Shown: positions 35,157 through 43,574 of the stretch, in pieces
Position numbering within the stretch: the stretch's first letter is position 1
Layout of the letters: each line of letters begins with the position of its first letter
Source of the DNA: Oscillospiraceae bacterium
GTDB taxonomy: Bacteria; Bacillota; Clostridia; Oscillospirales; Oscillospiraceae
Direction of reading: 5' to 3'
Length of the DNA stretch: 64,000 nucleotides
NCBI GenBank assembly: GCA_017535865.1
Contig: JAFXTM010000043.1
Location: 1 to 64,000 of the forward strand
Translations under genes and position numbers: made by a program
Notes under the pieces: generated by a model
What the model saw: only the letters and a program-made list of their open reading frames with translations
Database searches by the model: none
Told to the model about the DNA's origin: nothing

Positions 35157-35366
35157 TTACAGGCTTATCTCCATCCCGCAGGTCAGCCGGAACACGATCC
35201 AGTCTTTGCTATACACCGTCATGCTGTCCGCCGGCGCGGCCCACAGGCCGGCGTCGAACCCGGTGATGAGCTCCGGCAGGTACTTCACGCGCTCGATAAA
35301 ACGCTTGTTCTTCCCGCAGCGGATCCGGGAAAAACCGATCTTCGAAAAAACGGGACAAGAGCGCAC
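35157..35366 (-). pseudogene. C-terminal remnant of an unidentified gene
   Basis: A 69-codon open frame (RCGKNKRFIERVKYLPELITGF and KDWIVFRLTCGMEISL, among others) ends just before its own terminator. Its start would have to lie inside the foldase terminator hairpin and has no ribosome binding site. The composition is that of the GC-rich core. It reads like the end of a real protein that lost its front part at the junction with the AT-rich toxin island. I do not recognise the family. Confidence 0.4.
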
Positions 35367-35396
35367 ATTCGAGCGCTCCCGCCCCGTTTTTCGTCT
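35346..35396 (-). terminator. Terminator of the foldase gene
   Basis: A long imperfect hairpin: ACGGGG and GAGCGC on one side pair with GCGCTC and CCCGT on the other, flanked by A6 and T5 runs so that it can work in both directions. Confidence 0.7.
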
Positions 35397-35487
35397 GACC
35401 CTGTCAGTCAGATGCTCAATTCTTTCTTAAAAACCGTCTATTGAACGCCCGGCAAACGCAGGGAACTAATTCCTTGTGAAACCAGAC

Positions 35488-37023
35488 TCAGCCGACGCGG
35501 CGGAGGGCGGAACCGACCGTGACCTCATAAGGCGCGGTGGCCTCTTCCACCCAGCTCTGCATGGCGCTGCTGCGCAGGCTGTTCTCCGCGAGCATGTCGC
35601 TGTACTGCTTGCCCTCGCCCACGTAGTACATCACGTGATAACCGGCATAGCCGCTGCTCTCCCCGTAGACGATGCCGGTGTCGCCGGGCTTGTGGCCCTC
35701 AAAGAGGAAAGCGTCGAACTCCTTGACCATCTGGCCCCGAGCCACGTTCTCGTACAGGCCGCCGTTGGTGTTGGAACCGCTGTCCTCGGAATAGAGGTTG
35801 GCCATGGTGGCAAAGCTTTCCTCACTCTTGTCCCCGGCCTGGAACTCGGCCAGGAGCTCCTCGGCGCGGGCCTTGGCGGCCGCCTTGGCCTCGTCGCTGT
35901 AAGTGCCGTCCTCGGAGGCCTCGGCCTTCACGAGGATGTGGCGGATATTGGCGGTGGCGTAGTGATTGTCGTCCCGGCTGAGGAACACGACGACCCAGCT
36001 GCCGCTCTCGTCGTCAAAGACGGCGGCGTCGCCGGCCTTGCGCTCCGTATCCATCAGCCACTCCTTATAGACGGCGCTCAGGCTGCTGCCGGCAACGCCG
36101 GAGCGGGTCGTGGGGGTCTGGCCCTCAAACTGGGAATCCACGGCGACCGCAAAGCGCTCCTCGACATCCTCGATATCCGTCCCGTCGGCATAGGCCATAT
36201 AAACGGCGTCGGCGTCGGCATGGGCTTCGACCTTGGCGACGTCGCTCGGGGCTTCCTCGCCCTCTTCCACAACGGCGGCGATGTAATAAAACATGAAGCC
36301 GAAGAGGTCCTGCTCGCCGTTATAGCTCTGATACTCGGCCTCCAGCTCGTCAGCGGTATAGCTCAGACCGTTGTAGATCTCGCTGTAGACCTTGCTGGCC
36401 AGCGCGGAATCCAGATAGGCCTGGCGGACGACCGAGGTGGTGACGCCGTTGCCGTAGTTGGCGGCCAGCAGATTGTCGGCGCTGGCATAGCCGGCGGTCT
36501 TGGCATAGTCGGCCAGCTGCGCGATCTCCGCGTCGATCGCGGCGATCTCATCCTCGCTCAGGCTGATGCCGTTCTGCTTGGCATAGTCGGTCAGAGCCTT
36601 GACCTGCTTGATGTTTTCCTCGGCGCTCTGCAGGAAGTAGTCGCGCCAGGTCCCGTTCTCCAGCATGGGGCAGTCCTGCTTGTCAAGCCCGGAGATGCCG
36701 GAGCGGGTGTCCAGACCGAACAGGGAGATATAGCTGCCGTACTGGTTGACCATCGTGTGGTACTCGTTGCCGTAGTAATAACTCACCTCGGCGGGGGAGT
36801 AGTTTTTATCGCCGACCGTGAGGGCCGTGGTACGGGTGTAGAGAACGCCGGAATCCAGGAAGAAGATCAAGGCGATCAGCAGCACGACGGCGATCGTGCC
36901 GAGCGTCCAGCGGATCTGGCTCTTCTTTTTCTTCTGTGCGGCCTCCTGGGCTGCCAGCATTTTTTTGTCGGTGCCTGCGGCGCGGGCAGCCTGACGCAGT
37001 TTTCTTTCGGTTGAAGCGCTCAT
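35488..37023 (-). CDS. Membrane-anchored parvulin-type peptidyl-prolyl isomerase (foldase)
   Basis: The 511-residue protein has a short basic cytoplasmic N-terminus, one transmembrane helix (about residues 39-56) and a long outer part. A SurA/PrsA-like helical chaperone region (about 60-360) carries two Asp/Glu/Tyr-rich stretches. The PpiC parvulin domain begins at ANIRHILVKAEA and runs to GYHVMYYVGEG, with the expected GDKSEESFATMANLYSED and GGLYENVARGQMVKEF segments. It probably helps secreted proteins fold outside the membrane. It differs from PrsA in lacking a lipobox. It has its own promoter and terminator. Confidence 0.87.
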   Translation of the reverse strand: MSASTERKLRQAARAAGTDKKMLAAQEAAQKKKKSQIRWTLGTIAVVLLIALIFFLDSGVLYTRTTALTVGDKNYSPAEVSYYYGNEYHTMVNQYGSYISLFGLDTRSGISGLDKQDCPMLENGTWRDYFLQSAEENIKQVKALTDYAKQNGISLSEDEIAAIDAEIAQLADYAKTAGYASADNLLAANYGNGVTTSVVRQAYLDSALASKVYSEIYNGLSYTADELEAEYQSYNGEQDLFGFMFYYIAAVVEEGEEAPSDVAKVEAHADADAVYMAYADGTDIEDVEERFAVAVDSQFEGQTPTTRSGVAGSSLSAVYKEWLMDTERKAGDAAVFDDESGSWVVVFLSRDDNHYATANIRHILVKAEASEDGTYSDEAKAAAKARAEELLAEFQAGDKSEESFATMANLYSEDSGSNTNGGLYENVARGQMVKEFDAFLFEGHKPGDTGIVYGESSGYAGYHVMYYVGEGKQYSDMLAENSLRSSAMQSWVEEATAPYEVTVGSALRRVG

Positions 37024-37073
37024 ATCATGTCATCCTTTGCTCAAAGAATTGGGTCAACGCATTAAGCCGCATT

Positions 37074-37102
37074 ATTATATCGCAAATGCTTTCCCGATTC
37101 AA
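37074..37102 (-). promoter_or_regulatory. Promoter of the foldase gene
   Basis: On the minus strand TTGAAT (37102-37097), a 17-base spacer and TATAAT (37079-37074). Confidence 0.82.
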
Positions 37103-37216
37103 GAAAAATATGGCGGAAACAGAAAACTTTCGGAAAAACGCGGAAAACAGGTGCTTTCTCAGGGGCGGCGCGCATACAATAAAAGTATGCCGCCAAACGG
37201 GAAAGGAGCCAATGCG

Positions 37217-37279
37217 ATGGAATTCGACATCGACGATCTGATCTTCGGCGACACGGACCCCGGTCCGAGCGGACGCTGA
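37217..37279 (+). CDS. Putative 20-residue acidic peptide
   Basis: A very short frame (MEFDIDDLIFGDTDPGPSGR) has AAAGGAG 8 bases upstream of its ATG and is followed 9 bases later by a strong hairpin terminator. A TACAAT -10-like box lies at about 37173. The combination of ribosome binding site, frame and terminator makes expression plausible. Five of the first twelve residues are acidic. There is no recognised function, and chance cannot be excluded at this length. Confidence 0.4.
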   Translation: MEFDIDDLIFGDTDPGPSGR

Positions 37280-37288
37280 GAAAGAACG

Positions 37289-37326
37289 CGCGGGGATGTG
37301 AGCGCTCACATCCCCGCGTCTATTTT
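37289..37326 (+). terminator. Perfect 30-bp palindrome followed by T residues
   Basis: The 30-bp perfect palindrome at 37289-37318 is centred on TGTGAGCGCTCACA and followed by TCTATTTT. As RNA it forms a 13-15 bp hairpin, so it is probably a terminator for the small upstream frame. The central 14 bases equal the core of the symmetric lac-type operator. Confidence 0.7.
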
Positions 37327-37338
37327 GATCCCGGATTA

Positions 37339-37503
37339 TCAGGCAAGTTCGCCCTCGAGTACTTCGGCCGTGTGATAGCCGAAGGAGATCGCGGAGTCGA
37401 AGCCGCAGCTGCAGCGCGGGCCGTCGTGCTTCTCCACGGAGCCGATGGCGGCGGCCGCGCCGTACAGAGCGGGGATCGCCTCGCCGCCCTCGGTTTGGAA
37501 TAC
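37339..37503 (-). pseudogene. C-terminal remnant, possibly of an FAD-dependent oxidoreductase
   Basis: The frame reads GGEAIPALYGAAAAIGSVEK, then HDGPRCSCGFDSAISFGYHT and ends VLEGELA. The pattern of a small/aromatic turn, Gly-rich helix and FGYHTAE end resembles the C-terminal FAD-contacting segment of fumarate-reductase-like flavoproteins. There is no start codon with a ribosome binding site, and a terminator sits directly upstream, so this is a decayed end fragment. The rest of the gap to 37704 holds that terminator and no gene I can support. Confidence 0.35.
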
Positions 37504-37508
37504 CCGGA

Positions 37509-37541
37509 ATAAAAAGAGGCGGGCCGGAAGACCGGCCCGCC
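37509..37541 (-). terminator. Minus-strand terminator upstream of the oxidoreductase remnant
   Basis: GGCGGGCCGG (minus, 37541-37532) pairs perfectly with 37527-37518 over a 4-base loop, then TCTTTTT. No intact minus-strand gene precedes it before 37970, so it looks orphaned. Confidence 0.75.
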
Positions 37542-37704
37542 CGAAACAGGGTTGGGGATAAAGATATGAGCTTTTGGACATGCTCAGCATACGCCCGCGG
37601 GCGCGATTTGTAAAGAGCGAAGCGGCACCAGTTTTGTCGAGGGAATATTTTGCCTCCGTTTCGGACACAATAAGAGCGATACCGTAAGAGAGGAGTAATG
37701 CTTT

Positions 37705-37914
37705 GTGATCATGGACCGTATCGCGCTGATCCTGGCCATCATCGGCGGGATCAACTGGGGCAGCGTCGGCCTGTTCCGCTTCGATCTTGTCGCCTGGCTG
37801 TTCGGCGGTCAGACCGCGACCGTCAGCCGCGTTGTTTACACACTGGTCGGGCTTGCGGCGCTTTGGTGCATCTCGCTGCTGTTCCGCACGGACGCGGTGA
37901 GCGACGAAATGTGA
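37705..37914 (+). CDS. DUF378 small membrane protein
   Basis: The 69-residue protein has two transmembrane helices and the strongly conserved DUF378 pattern (DRIALILAIIGGINWGSVGLF, in two parts, FDLVAWLFGG, and RVVYTLVGLAALW). I chose the GTG at 37705, 9 bases after AGGAG; the ATG two codons later is 15 bases away. The family is widespread in bacteria with no assigned function. It is monocistronic, followed by a bidirectional terminator. Confidence 0.87.
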   Translation: MIMDRIALILAIIGGINWGSVGLFRFDLVAWLFGGQTATVSRVVYTLVGLAALWCISLLFRTDAVSDEM

Positions 37915-37922
37915 GCCGAAAC

Positions 37923-37955
37923 GCATACGGCCGCCGGAGCCTCCGGCGGCCGTAT
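37923..37955. terminator. Terminator between DUF378 and GDPD genes
   Basis: A 13-bp GC stem (ACGGCCGCCGGAG with CTCCGGCGGCCGT), extended by GCATA/TATGTGC, is followed by TTTT on the plus side. The two genes converge here. Confidence 0.85.
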
Positions 37956-37969
37956 GTGCATTTTGAGCG

Positions 37970-38803
37970 TTATTTGAATTTGACGCGCGGCTTGTAGAAC
38001 TCAAAGATCACGCCGTCGCGTCCTTTTTCGTTGCGCGGCTCGTGTGAGGTCCAGCCGAAGCGCAGCGCGCCGAAAAGCTCGGCCAAACGCACGGTGGGCG
38101 GCCGATAGCCGATACGGTAGGCGATGAACTGCGGGCGGCCGATGAAGTTCAGCAGACAGTGCGACAGGAGAAACGCTGTCGGGAGCTTGAAGCCGTCCTT
38201 GATGTAGTCCCGGCTGAGCGTGGCGAGCTGCCCGCGCAGCAGGTCCCGCGCGTGGAGCCGGAACCAGCCCACGATGAAGGGACTGAAGCTCTCGATGCAC
38301 ACGTCGCCCCGGTAACGCTCCAGCAGCGCGTAGGTCTTCTCGCAGAGCTCCCGGTTGCGCGGCCCGTTTTTCAGCTCCACGATCAGCGGTCCGCGGCCGC
38401 GGATCACATCCAGCGCGTCGGAGAAGAGGGGAATGCCCTCCTCCGAGCCGCAGAGCTTCAGCTTCTGCAGCTCCGCCCAGTCGAGCTCGTCCACGCGTTT
38501 ATCCACTCCGCAAAGACGCTTGAGATCGTTGTCGTGGAAGACCACCACCTGTCCGTCCCTGGTCAGACGCACGTCGAGCTCGATCCCGTAGCCGGCGCGG
38601 GCCGCCAGCCGGAAGGCCTCCAGCGAGTTTTCCGGAACGGCTCTGTCCCGGGTGTGCAGCCCGCGGTGGGCGAAGTTCACACCCTGAAAGGGGGCGCGCT
38701 GCCGCCGGGTCGACCCGCCGGGAAAGAGCATCGCGAGCGGGGCCAGGACGGCGGCGGCGCCGAGGAGGACAGTGCGGCGCAGAACGCTTCGATTTGTGCT
38801 CAA
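37970..38803 (-). CDS. Glycerophosphodiester phosphodiesterase
   Basis: The 277-residue GDPD-family TIM-barrel enzyme hydrolyses glycerophosphodiesters to glycerol-3-phosphate and an alcohol. The catalytic HRG is seen as FAHRGLH followed by ENSLEAF. The metal pair is IELDVRLTRDG and VVFHDNDLKRLCG. ELKNG and ESFSP are later strand motifs. One N-terminal hydrophobic segment (about residues 8-27) may anchor it in the membrane. I prefer the TTG at 38803, 8 bases after GAGG; a GTG three codons upstream lies directly on the ribosome binding site. It is followed by the DUF378 terminator. Confidence 0.9.
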   Translation of the reverse strand: MSTNRSVLRRTVLLGAAAVLAPLAMLFPGGSTRRQRAPFQGVNFAHRGLHTRDRAVPENSLEAFRLAARAGYGIELDVRLTRDGQVVVFHDNDLKRLCGVDKRVDELDWAELQKLKLCGSEEGIPLFSDALDVIRGRGPLIVELKNGPRNRELCEKTYALLERYRGDVCIESFSPFIVGWFRLHARDLLRGQLATLSRDYIKDGFKLPTAFLLSHCLLNFIGRPQFIAYRIGYRPPTVRLAELFGALRFGWTSHEPRNEKGRDGVIFEFYKPRVKFK

Positions 38804-38840
38804 AACGATCACCTCGGTTGAAAGGATGCGGAAAGGGAAA

Positions 38841-40289
38841 TCAGTCGTCGCCCAGCGCCTCGAGACCCTTGACGTTGGCGAGCTTCTTCGCCTTGATGTT
38901 TTTGACGAGCGCGGTAAAGACCGTGAAGCTCAGCAGGATCAGCCCGGAGGCGTAGACCGGGAGTGTCCGCCAGGCCTGCGTGGCGTTGAGCGTCAGACCG
39001 AGCAGCACGGGCGTGATGGTCTGGGCCGACATGCTGGCGGCATAGTAGTAGCCGGTGAACTGGCCGATTCTTTTGGAGGAGCAGAGCTCGACCACCATCG
39101 GGAAAGAGCAGTTGTGCACGAGCGCCATGCCGAAGCCCTTGATCGCCCAGACCGCGAACAGCAGCGAGGGGAAGGCAAACTCCCCGTTCGCGCCGACGAC
39201 CCGTCCGCTCGGCGCGGCGAAGCACATCACGACCAGACCGCAGAAGGTGACGGCGAGGCCGATGGAGATCGTCCACTTGCGGCCGATCCGGTCGGCGATG
39301 GAACCCGCTGTCGCAAAACCGACGACCGAGGCGAGGCCGCCCACGATGGTCATGATCATCGTGGCGCTCGAAACGGATTTCAGGTAATAGATGACGTAGT
39401 TGCCGATATAGGTGCCGAGGGCGTTGTCCGCCATGAACCACAGAAACTCCGCCGCCAGGATCGCCAGCAGCATCCGGCGGTTGGCCGGGGACATCGGACC
39501 GTCATCTTCGACGGGCGTCTCCACGGCGGCGAGCTGTTCGCCGAGCGCCATCTCATCCTTGAGCTCCTCGGAAAGCTTGTTTTCCCTGATCGTGAAAAAC
39601 AGCACCAGCGCGGAAATGACCATCAGCACGGAGGCGATCAGGAAGGGCAGCTCGATGGTCCAGACGTTGCGCGCCTCATCGGGGCTGTTGATGTAGCTGG
39701 ACAGGACAAGGAAGATGCCGAGCACCGTTGCGGCGGCGCCGCCCAGGTAGCCCATGATGTTGATGATGCCGTTGGCCTTGGCCCGCAGGGGCTTCGGCGT
39801 GATGTCCGGCATGAGGGCCACGGCGGGATTGCGGTACATCATCATGAACAGCAGCACCACGCCCATCATGAGGACCATGCCGATGATGTTGTTGCGGTGG
39901 AAGAACAGGGGGATGAAGGGGAAGGCGAAGGCTGCCACGAAGGTGCCGACGAGTATGTAGGGCATGCGCTTGCCGATGGGCGTGCGCGTCCAGTCCGAGA
40001 GACGGCCGAAGAGCGGGAGCAGGATCAGCGCAGCCAGGTTATCGCAGGCCATGATGATGCCGACGATCCACTGCACCTGCAGGATCTGCTGCTCGTTCCC
40101 GCTGTTTTTCAGCTCGTACGAGGACATATTATACATCCGCCGTGCGAAAATATCCGTCAAAAACGTGGGGCACCAGGAATCGTAGACCTGCCAGAGCAGG
40201 AGGATGCCGAAAAAGGCAAAGCCGATCAGCGCTGTCCGACGGTAATTGAGCCTGAGCGCGCCGTCCGGCGCGGAGTTTTTCCTGGCCAT
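38841..40289 (-). CDS. MFS/GPH-type sugar transporter
   Basis: The 482-residue protein has 12 predicted transmembrane helices. The motif GRLSDWTRTPIGKRMPYI between helices 2 and 3 and GSIADRIGRKWTI after helix 8 place it among sugar:cation symporters of the GPH/SLC45-like branch of the major facilitator superfamily. A hydrophilic central loop follows helix 6. The sugar is unknown. It lies 37 bases upstream of the GDPD gene on the same strand and may be co-transcribed with it, from the promoter at 40338-40366. Confidence 0.82.
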   Translation of the reverse strand: MARKNSAPDGALRLNYRRTALIGFAFFGILLLWQVYDSWCPTFLTDIFARRMYNMSSYELKNSGNEQQILQVQWIVGIIMACDNLAALILLPLFGRLSDWTRTPIGKRMPYILVGTFVAAFAFPFIPLFFHRNNIIGMVLMMGVVLLFMMMYRNPAVALMPDITPKPLRAKANGIINIMGYLGGAAATVLGIFLVLSSYINSPDEARNVWTIELPFLIASVLMVISALVLFFTIRENKLSEELKDEMALGEQLAAVETPVEDDGPMSPANRRMLLAILAAEFLWFMADNALGTYIGNYVIYYLKSVSSATMIMTIVGGLASVVGFATAGSIADRIGRKWTISIGLAVTFCGLVVMCFAAPSGRVVGANGEFAFPSLLFAVWAIKGFGMALVHNCSFPMVVELCSSKRIGQFTGYYYAASMSAQTITPVLLGLTLNATQAWRTLPVYASGLILLSFTVFTALVKNIKAKKLANVKGLEALGDD

Positions 40290-40337
40290 CGTGATTCTCC
40301 AATCTGCCGCAAAGTGGGGCGGCGTCCCTTTTTGGAT

Positions 40338-40366
40338 ATTTTACTACACAAAAAGGGACTTGTAAA
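40338..40366 (-). promoter_or_regulatory. Promoter of the MFS transporter gene
   Basis: On the minus strand TTTACA (40366-40361), a 17-base spacer and TAAAAT (40343-40338). Confidence 0.72.
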
Positions 40367-40388
40367 CCGACTGGTACTGAAATTTGAA

Positions 40389-41672
40389 CTATATTTCCGC
40401 CGCCTGCAGGCTGATCCGCTCCTGTTTCCCATTGGCGGCGTTCACGCAGATCCGGACGCGCTTCCCGCCGCTGCCGGGGCCGCTGAACTCATAGCAGCCG
40501 CTGTTCCGTCCGCCCGCGCTCGTCAAGATCACGCGCCGTACGGAATCCCAGGTAAAGCCCTCCGGGAGCGCTTCGGCCGCGGCCTGCTCGTCCAGCTCCC
40601 AGCTCACGCCGCTCTTTCCCGCGCGATAATTGTCCGTGTTGAAGCTGTACACGGAGCCGTCGTCGAGCGCGACGGTGACCGGCAGCGTATTGTCAAGCCA
40701 GATCGCGCCGTCCTCCGTGCGGGCGTAGAGCAGGCTGAGGACCGCACCGCCGTCGCTCTGTTCGAGCAGGTACAGGTCGGAATAGCCTGCCCGCTGCAGA
40801 AAGGCCTCGGCGGCCGCCTGCGCCTCGGCCCGGTCCAGCACGGCCTCGCTCACGAGCCGGGTCTGGCTGAGACTGTCCACGCCGCCACGGCTGACACAGA
40901 GGAAGCTGTCCCCCCAGCGAAAGCAGCGCCGGCCCTCGAGCCCCTCGTAGCTGTACGTCGGCTCCAGCTCCGCGGGCTGCACGCCCAGCAGGTCCGCGGC
41001 CGCCTGCAGCATCTCGCTCTCGGTGAGGTAGCCGCTCCCGGTGCTCTCCTGCTTCCCGTAAAGGCCGTCGTACGACAGCTCCTCCGGCGCGGCGAAGGAG
41101 GCCTCGTAATCCAGAAGCCGCGCGGCGAGCGATCCGCCCGGCTCCGCACCGACGTTGCGCAGGCGCCGCTCCCGACTGTCCATGTGCACGCGTCCGCCGT
41201 TGAGATCCTCCCGCAGCCCGAGCAGCATATCGACGAATTCATCCGCGCGGACCGAGAGCTCGCCGAGCGCCGCGCGCTGTTCCGGCAGGAAACCGCTCTG
41301 CGCGCACTCGCCGCAGAGCGTGTGCGCATAGTCCCCGGTACGGTTGAGGAAGGCAGAGAGGTTCTCCAGCTCCTGCGTCGAGAAGGGCAGCGCCGCCATG
41401 GCGCTCCCGGCTGCGCTGCCGGCGGCATAGATTTCGCTGCAGATGCGGGCGCACATCTCCCCATCCGTGGCGTAAAGGCCCTTTTCCAACGCGCCGGAGA
41501 GCAGATCCACGGCGCGTACGGTCTCCTCAAAGGCGAGAGAGGAACTGTAAGCTGCCGTCTGCCGCCAGCGTGTGAGATAGACCGATTCCGTATAGGTATA
41601 AAGCGCGAGCGTCAGAGCCGCGGCGATCGCGTAGATGCGTACGATGCGGACGTACCGGGTCCGTTTTTTCAT
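40389..41672 (-). CDS. ypeB: Spore germination protein YpeB (PepSY-domain)
   Basis: The 427-residue protein has a single N-terminal transmembrane helix (about residues 12-28), a helical region of about 150 residues, and two to three PepSY-type repeats in the C-terminal half (for example the parts around AEAFLQRAGYSDLYLLEQ and GVSWELDEQAAAEALPEGF). This is the layout of YpeB, which protects and localises the cortex-lytic enzyme SleB in the spore. sleB is normally the adjacent upstream gene, but here the upstream neighbour is a divergent serine hydrolase and no SleB homologue is present in the window. GGGGGTGG precedes the ATG. No clear sigma-G promoter could be read. Confidence 0.82.
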   Translation of the reverse strand: MKKRTRYVRIVRIYAIAAALTLALYTYTESVYLTRWRQTAAYSSSLAFEETVRAVDLLSGALEKGLYATDGEMCARICSEIYAAGSAAGSAMAALPFSTQELENLSAFLNRTGDYAHTLCGECAQSGFLPEQRAALGELSVRADEFVDMLLGLREDLNGGRVHMDSRERRLRNVGAEPGGSLAARLLDYEASFAAPEELSYDGLYGKQESTGSGYLTESEMLQAAADLLGVQPAELEPTYSYEGLEGRRCFRWGDSFLCVSRGGVDSLSQTRLVSEAVLDRAEAQAAAEAFLQRAGYSDLYLLEQSDGGAVLSLLYARTEDGAIWLDNTLPVTVALDDGSVYSFNTDNYRAGKSGVSWELDEQAAAEALPEGFTWDSVRRVILTSAGGRNSGCYEFSGPGSGGKRVRICVNAANGKQERISLQAAEI

Positions 41673-41779
41673 CAGACCACCCCCACTCTTAGGCTCTCTC
41701 GAAAAGAGAGTTTTATACGATTCTCCGGCAAAACGATGAAAAGACGTTCTGCTGACAGGAAAGACCGGTATTATTTCTC

Positions 41780-41808
41780 TTGCAATTGTCGGTACTTGTT
41801 GATAAAAT
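41780..41808 (+). promoter_or_regulatory. Promoter of the serine hydrolase gene
   Basis: TTGCAA (41780-41785), a 17-base spacer and TAAAAT (41803-41808). The leader to the ATG at 41844 is short. Confidence 0.75.
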
Positions 41809-41843
41809 AGAATAGATTTTTATGTAGATACGTGGGGCTGATT

Positions 41844-43469
41844 ATGAAAGCTATCAAACGAATCCTGGCGGCAGCGGCCATCCTCTGCCTGCTGGCGGCG
41901 CTTTTCCCCTGCGCACTGGCCGCGAGCGACGCGCGCTTTGACGGCAAGACCTGGGAACAGGTGACGACGGACTTTCTCAGCAAGGCCGGCGCGCTGGATA
42001 TGGGGGCGGTCGGGATCGGCTACTACAACACCGTGACCGGTGAAGAGCAGTATATCAACGCCGACGCTTATGTTACGGTGGGCAGCGTGTACAAGGTCCC
42101 GCTGAACATGATCTACTGCGAGAAGATCGCAAACGGCGAGATGTCGCTGGGATCCGAGATCTTCGGCATCCCGTATGAGACGCTGCTGCGCGGCACCATC
42201 ATCGACTCCAACAACGACTACGCCAAGATCCTCTGGGACAAGGTCGGCAGTTACCGCCTCTACCGGGAGATGATCGCGCCCTATATGGGCGAGGACCCGC
42301 AGACCGTGAGCTGGAAGTTCTACGAGAACAACTTCTTTACGCCCCGCCAGATGCTCACCTGCCTGCGCACGCTTTATGACAATCCCGAGCGCTTTCCGTA
42401 TGTGATCGAGACGATGAAGGAGGCCGAGCCGAACAACTACTTCCACCGGGATGAGCATCGCTTCGAGGTCGCGCACAAATACGGCTTCAACACCGAAGGC
42501 TATCACAGCTATGTTGCCGACAGCGGCATCATCTATACCACCGATCCCTTCCTGCTCGTCATGTTCACCGACAACACGCCGAACGCCTATGATGTGCTGG
42601 CCCAGTATGCGGTGCTGATGAGCGACTACACCGAGTACCACACCGCCGAGAGAATCCGTCTGAGCGCGCCGGACCGTGCACTGGAGAAGCTGAGCTTCCC
42701 GGAGGCGCCTGCCCCGGCGACGGCCGAGAAGGCGGAGGGCGGTATGTCGGAAGCGCCGCTGCTGGATATGGATCTCGAAACCTTCGGCCGGATCGTCGGC
42801 ATCCTCACACTGACGGTCCTCGGCCTCGGCCTCTGTGTGAAGCTTGCCAAGCATGCGGGCTATATTACGATCATTCCGGCGATCATCATTCTGGCGGCCG
42901 GCCTGCTGATCAGCCGCGGTCTGGTCCGCTCGAGCGGCACGACGCTCTTCGTGCTGAGCCGCGGAGACGGCTCGGAGGCGGTCGAAACCTTCTTCGGCGA
43001 GCTTGAGGCGGGGGAGTATGCCGCCGCCTGTGAACTGCTTGACGGCTATTCCGCCATCGGCGTGGAAAACAGCGCGGAGAGCCCCGAAGCGGAGCGCGTT
43101 TACGACGCGCTGCGCGGAAGCTATTCCCACTGGTGGCAGAGCGGCTCGTCGGAAGACAACAAAGCCTCGCATTCCGTACTGTTCCGGCATCTGGACATAG
43201 CCGCGATGAAAGAGGCCGTGTTCAGCGAGACCCGAAACGTGCTGCTCGCCTATATCATGGAGATGCCCGAGGAGGAAGTCTTTGACGAGAACCTCGATAT
43301 CCGTGAGGCGGTCCTGCAGACCGCCTATCAGCAGGCCTTTGACACCGTGCTGGAGAACGCGCGGGATTTTTGCCGCGACGACACGGTGGATCTGGAGCTG
43401 GAATTCGGGCTCAAGGGCTGGCTGATCCAGCCGAACAAGGCGCTGATCAAAGCGATCTGCGGTCAATAA
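41844..43469 (+). CDS. Class A beta-lactamase-like serine hydrolase with C-terminal membrane and extra domain
   Basis: The 541-residue protein has a signal peptide (about residues 1-27, ending ALAA), then a beta-lactamase/transpeptidase-like domain (about 30-270). The SxxK nucleophile is TVGSVYKVPL and the SxN-type motif is IDSNNDYA, with HKYGFN as a possible KTG equivalent. Two transmembrane helices follow (about 325-345 and 348-370), and a C-terminal domain of ~160 residues of unknown fold, probably returning to one face of the membrane. It may be a cell-wall esterase or peptidase; there is no evidence for antibiotic resistance. The ATG at 41844 has GTGGGG 6 bases before it. It is divergent from ypeB. 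Confidence 0.75.
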   Translation: MKAIKRILAAAAILCLLAALFPCALAASDARFDGKTWEQVTTDFLSKAGALDMGAVGIGYYNTVTGEEQYINADAYVTVGSVYKVPLNMIYCEKIANGEMSLGSEIFGIPYETLLRGTIIDSNNDYAKILWDKVGSYRLYREMIAPYMGEDPQTVSWKFYENNFFTPRQMLTCLRTLYDNPERFPYVIETMKEAEPNNYFHRDEHRFEVAHKYGFNTEGYHSYVADSGIIYTTDPFLLVMFTDNTPNAYDVLAQYAVLMSDYTEYHTAERIRLSAPDRALEKLSFPEAPAPATAEKAEGGMSEAPLLDMDLETFGRIVGILTLTVLGLGLCVKLAKHAGYITIIPAIIILAAGLLISRGLVRSSGTTLFVLSRGDGSEAVETFFGELEAGEYAAACELLDGYSAIGVENSAESPEAERVYDALRGSYSHWWQSGSSEDNKASHSVLFRHLDIAAMKEAVFSETRNVLLAYIMEMPEEEVFDENLDIREAVLQTAYQQAFDTVLENARDFCRDDTVDLELEFGLKGWLIQPNKALIKAICGQ

Positions 43470-43490
43470 GGATCCGTATGGCCGCAGGCG

Positions 43491-43529
43491 GGAAAACGCC
43501 GGGAAAACCGTTTCCCGGCGTTTCCTTTT
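43491..43529 (+). terminator. Terminator of the serine hydrolase gene
   Basis: AAAACGCCGGGAA pairs with TTCCCGGCGTTT over a short loop, then CCTTTT. Confidence 0.85.
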
Positions 43530-43574
43530 GCGTTCTGGCAACTGAATGCTTTCCGGAATAAAGGAGACGATCCG

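Noticed and set aside
37339..38004. 221-codon minus-strand frame
   Set aside because: Only the last ~55 codons resemble protein. The rest crosses a terminator and lies opposite the DUF378 gene, so it was treated as a short remnant.
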